Shown piece after piece: positions 62,014 to 64,000 of a stretch of 64,000 nt of DNA (the stretch's first letter is position 1; each line of letters opens with the position of its first letter). The DNA lies in the NCBI RefSeq assembly GCF_019345525.1, contig NZ_JAHKRA010000013.1:22342-86341 (forward strand). Reading direction: 5' to 3'. The notes under the pieces were generated by a model. That model made no database searches. It saw only the letters and a list, made by a program, of their open reading frames with translations, and had not been told where the DNA came from. Source of the DNA: Flavobacterium sp. NKUCC04_CG (GTDB taxonomy: Bacteria; Bacteroidota; Bacteroidia; Flavobacteriales; Flavobacteriaceae). The position numbers and the translations under genes are program-made.

Positions 62014-63132
62014 ATGAAGTTTATTGTATCGAGTTCCTATTTGTTAAAACAATTGCAGATTCTTGGAAGTGTTATCAATAGTAGTAATACTTTACACATT
62101 TTAGATAATTTCTTATTCGAATTAGATAATAGCGAATTAAAAGTATCCGCATCCGATTTGGAAACAACCATGTCTGCAACACTAGAAATAGAGTCCACCA
62201 GCCAAGGAAGTATCGCGGTTCCAGCAAAGTTATTATTGGAAACACTAAAAACTTTTCCTGAGCAACCTTTGACTTTTACCGTTAAAGAAAATAATACCAT
62301 AGAAATCAGTTCTGATTTAGGAAAATATGTTTTGGCTTATGCGCAGGGAGATGAGTTTCCGAAAGCAGAGACTTTAGAAGATCCTTCTACTACAGGAGTT
62401 CCTGCTGAAGTTTTAGCAACAGCGATCAGTAAAACGATTTTTGCAGCCGGAAACGATGATTTACGTCCGGTAATGTCTGGAGTGTTTTTTCAGTTTTCGC
62501 CAGAAGGTTTGATTTTTGTAGCTACGGATGCACACAAGTTGGTAAAATACTCTCGTGCAGATATTAGTTCTTCAAGTCAAGCTAATTTTATTATGCCTAA
62601 GAAACCATTAAATATTTTGAAAAATATTTTAATGACTTCGGATGCGGAAGTGAAAATTGAATATAATGATTCTAATGCGCAATTCTCTTTTGAGAATTAT
62701 ACCTTGACTTGTCGTTTAATCGACGGGAAATACCCGAATTATGAAGCGGTTATTCCAAAGGAGAATCCAAATAAATTATTGATTAATCGTGCGCAGTTTT
62801 TGAGTTCAGTGCGTCGTGTGGCTATTTATGCTAATAAAACGACTCATCAAATTCGTTTAAAAATCGCAGGTACAGAATTGAATATTTCGGCAGAAGATAT
62901 TGACTATTCCAATAAGGCTGATGAGCGTTTGACTTGTGATTATCAAGGAGACGATATGCAGATTGGTTTTAACTCTCGTTTCTTGACAGAGATGTTGAAT
63001 AACTTGCAGTCTGACGAAATCATGTTGGAGATGTCGTTGCCAAATCGTGCAGGGATTTTAACTCCAGTTGATGGATTAGATGAAGGAGAAACCGTGACTA
63101 TGTTGGTAATGCCGGTAATGTTAAATAACTAG
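62014..63132 (+). CDS. dnaN: DNA polymerase III subunit beta (sliding clamp)
   Basis: The 372-residue protein is composed of the three clamp domains: MKFIVSSSYLLKQLQILGSVINSSNTLHILDNFLFEL, then ISKTIFAAGNDDLRPVMSGVFFQFSPEGLIFVATDAHKLVKYSR, YPNYEAVIPKENPNKLLINRAQFLSSVRRVAIYANKTT and MLNNLQSDEIMLEMSLPNRAGILTPVD near the C-terminus. It holds the polymerase on DNA. dnaA is not adjacent, as is usual in Bacteroidota, so this position does not mark the origin. Confidence 0.97.
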   Translation: MKFIVSSSYLLKQLQILGSVINSSNTLHILDNFLFELDNSELKVSASDLETTMSATLEIESTSQGSIAVPAKLLLETLKTFPEQPLTFTVKENNTIEISSDLGKYVLAYAQGDEFPKAETLEDPSTTGVPAEVLATAISKTIFAAGNDDLRPVMSGVFFQFSPEGLIFVATDAHKLVKYSRADISSSSQANFIMPKKPLNILKNILMTSDAEVKIEYNDSNAQFSFENYTLTCRLIDGKYPNYEAVIPKENPNKLLINRAQFLSSVRRVAIYANKTTHQIRLKIAGTELNISAEDIDYSNKADERLTCDYQGDDMQIGFNSRFLTEMLNNLQSDEIMLEMSLPNRAGILTPVDGLDEGETVTMLVMPVMLNN

Positions 63133-63167
63133 TGATGTAAATAGGAGTAATCTCTTTTAATTATATA

Positions 63168-63199
63168 AAAGTTCAGTGATGAGAATCATTGGACTTTTT
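63168..63199 (+). terminator. Terminator after dnaN
   Basis: AAGTTCAGTGAT pairs with ATCATTGGACTT (two G-T pairs) around GAGA, followed by nine T. Confidence 0.8.
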
Positions 63200-63222
63200 T
63201 TTTAAAATTTAGTTAGGAGGAT

Positions 63223-63294
63223 GTGCCTATTCGTCCATTCGTCCATTCGTCCATTCGTTCATTCGTCCATTCGTCCATTCGTCCATTCGCGAAT
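63223..63294. repeat. Octanucleotide repeat array after dnaN
   Basis: Nine tandem octamers: GTGCCTAT, then TCGTCCAT six times with one TCGTTCAT, ending with TCGCGAAT (63287-63294). Because three octamers make 24 bases, all reading frames stay open; peptides such as RPFVHSSI that result are not likely to be real. Confidence 0.85.
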
Positions 63295-63420
63295 AAATTA
63301 CAAAAAAGAGCAATTTTACAGCCACAACGCTCCAAAGCGTATAAACGTATCTGCCCATCCGCGTATCCGCATTCACAAGCTCCAAAGCGAATTCGCCCAT
63401 CTGCCTATCCGCGTATCCGC
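63287..63420. repeat. 134-bp composite repeat, copy A
   Basis: The copy starts TCGCGAATAAATTAC and ends CCGCGTATCCGC. It contains the hairpin ACGCT-CCAA-AGCGT (63327-63340), octamers CTGCCCAT and CCGCGTAT, and the palindrome GCGAATTCGC (63387-63396), then more octamers. It differs from copy B at about five positions. Confidence 0.85.
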
Positions 63421-63480
63421 ACTCTTTATATATAGGTATGGTTTTTATGAGTCTATTCGCTGATTCGTGCATTCGCTTAT

Positions 63481-63614
63481 TCGCGAATAAATTACAAAAA
63501 AGAGCAATTTTATACCCACAACGCTCCAAAGCGTATAAACGTATCTGCCCATCCGCGTATCCGCATTCACAAGCTTCCAAGCGAATTCGCCCATCTGCCC
63601 ATCCGCGTATCCGC
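63481..63614. repeat. 134-bp composite repeat, copy B, with a shortened third copy after it
   Basis: This copy lies exactly 194 bases after copy A and has the same length. Octamers TCGCTGAT, TCGTGCAT and TCGCTTAT precede it (63457-63480). A degenerate third copy follows at about 63636-63700: CAGCAATTTTAAACCCACAGC, then GCGAATTCGC (63667-63676) and CCGCCTAT, CCGCGTAT units. Confidence 0.82.
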
Positions 63615-63700
63615 CTTCAAGAATAGTTAACTAAGCACAGCAATTTTAAACCCACAGCACTTTAAAGCGAATTCGCCTATCCGCCTATCCGCGTATCCGC

Positions 63701-63814
63701 TTTTTTAAGTATCTGCACTAAAGCTAAAGTAAGGGGTATTAGTCTGTTAAGAAAGGGGCTTGAAAAAACTGTAAAATAAAAGAACAAAAGATTAGGAAAG
63801 CTAGAAAAAAGGGC
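63701..63814. other. Spacer between the repeats and the promoters
   Basis: I see no ORF or tRNA in this stretch. It is AT-rich and carries no octamer unit. Confidence 0.5.
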
Positions 63815-63822
63815 TACTTTTG
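63792..63822 (+). promoter_or_regulatory. Upstream promoter at the right edge
   Basis: TTAG (63792-63795), 19 bases, then TACTTTTG (63815-63822) followed by CACCCGC. It probably makes RNA into the region beyond the window. Confidence 0.5.
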
Positions 63823-63917
63823 CACCCGCATTACCGCAGAAGTTCTTTGAGAAACGGAGTTAAAAAAAGAAACATATAAAAGGAGTTTAACTCTTTTAAA
63901 AATTTACGAAAATTAAA

Positions 63918-63950
63918 TTTGTTTCTTAAATAATTAAAGTTGTATCTTTG
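63918..63950 (+). promoter_or_regulatory. Strong promoter at the right edge, possibly for an rRNA operon
   Basis: TTTG (63918-63921), a 21-base spacer and TATCTTTG (63943-63950) are the best two-part promoter in the window, followed by CCACCCGC. The bases after it (CTCTGACACATTATTGAC near 63971-63988) resemble flavobacterial rRNA leaders. No rRNA sequence is reached before the window ends, so the rRNA link is inference. Confidence 0.55.
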
Positions 63951-64000
63951 CCACCCGCAAGGAAACAACGCTCTGACACATTATTGACAAGATTTAAAAG

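Noticed and set aside
63223..63620. CRISPR array
   Set aside because: The units are 8 bases with no unique spacers of 30-40 bases, and no cas genes are present.
63221..63626. Several overlapping open frames (70-117 codons) on both strands in the repeat block
   Set aside because: The 8-base repeat lacks stop codons in all frames, so open frames follow automatically. The translated peptides are simple repeats, have no ribosome binding context and conflict on both strands.
62014..63720. Replication origin near dnaN
   Set aside because: dnaA is absent, I see no clear cluster of DnaA boxes (TTATCCACA-like), and in Bacteroidota dnaN is not a reliable origin marker.
1..64000. Insertion sequences, prophage genes, toxin-antitoxin or defence systems
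   Set aside because: I found no transposase, integrase, phage structural, restriction, or toxin-antitoxin motif among the genes; gene content is core metabolism and envelope functions.

Overview
The window looks like chromosomal core sequence from a member of the Flavobacteriaceae (Bacteroidota). Supporting signs are a low-GC genome with AT-rich spacers, many TAnnTTTG-type -7 promoter elements, the gliding genes gldF-gldG next to dnaN, a secreted protein with a type IX secretion (T9SS) C-terminal tail, an LpxC-FabZ fusion, a one-chain E1 alpha/beta 2-oxoacid dehydrogenase, a serine-palmitoyltransferase-like enzyme, and an RND-TolC fusion pump. I see no insertion sequence, prophage, CRISPR array, tRNA or complete rRNA gene. 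Genus-level assignment is not possible from reading alone.

Layout. 1-3.1 kb: end of a nitroreductase gene and a fused E1 dehydrogenase. 3.4-8.7 kb: lipid and envelope genes, namely an alpha-oxoamine synthase of the serine palmitoyltransferase type, a GNAT-fold protein, an outer-membrane barrel, a spermidine-synthase-like protein and a PlsC-like acyltransferase. 8.1-14.2 kb: an XRE regulator divergent from an M14 peptidase across a spacer with repeated TTTACA/TGTAA half-sites, then an Lrp regulator, a membrane hydrolase, yaaA and hutH. 14.3-21.8 kb: a co-directional run of HD hydrolase, lpxD, lpxC-fabZ, lpxA, efp, a second lpxD-like gene, an NTF2-like protein and sucD. 22-32.4 kb: M1 aminopeptidase, META protein, YbjQ, pyrR-pyrB, rnz, pdxH and small membrane proteins. 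32.5-43.7 kb: sugar transporter, cysteine desulfurase, purM-ruvX, mqo, an LpxH-like phosphoesterase, aroC, a T9SS cargo protein, thiamine pyrophosphokinase and a rhodanese. 43.7-57.2 kb: LTA-synthase-like enzyme, lipid kinase, and a metal-efflux locus in which a response regulator and a histidine kinase flank an oppositely oriented acyl-CoA ligase, followed by the RND-TolC fusion and its adaptor. 57.3-63.1 kb: phoH, a SAM hydrolase, a small monooxygenase-like protein, gldF-gldG and dnaN. 63.2-64.0 kb: non-coding, octanucleotide-repeat-rich DNA running into tandem promoters that resemble an rRNA operon leader.

How the genes fit together. Envelope biogenesis dominates: lipid A acylation (LpxA, LpxC, LpxD and possibly a diphosphatase), probable sphingolipid or sulfonolipid synthesis, phospholipid acyltransfer, surface secretion and gliding. 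The rest is central metabolism (TCA enzymes SucD and Mqo; pyrimidine, purine, chorismate, PLP and thiamine steps).

The most unusual structure is a family of degenerate 8-bp repeats (pattern nnG[C/T]nnAT), found as two arrays (57.26-57.33 kb and 63.22-63.70 kb) plus traces in two other spacers, with a shared 10-bp palindrome ATTCGCGAAT at four intergenic sites. I did not find a gene cluster that I would call a wholly new system.
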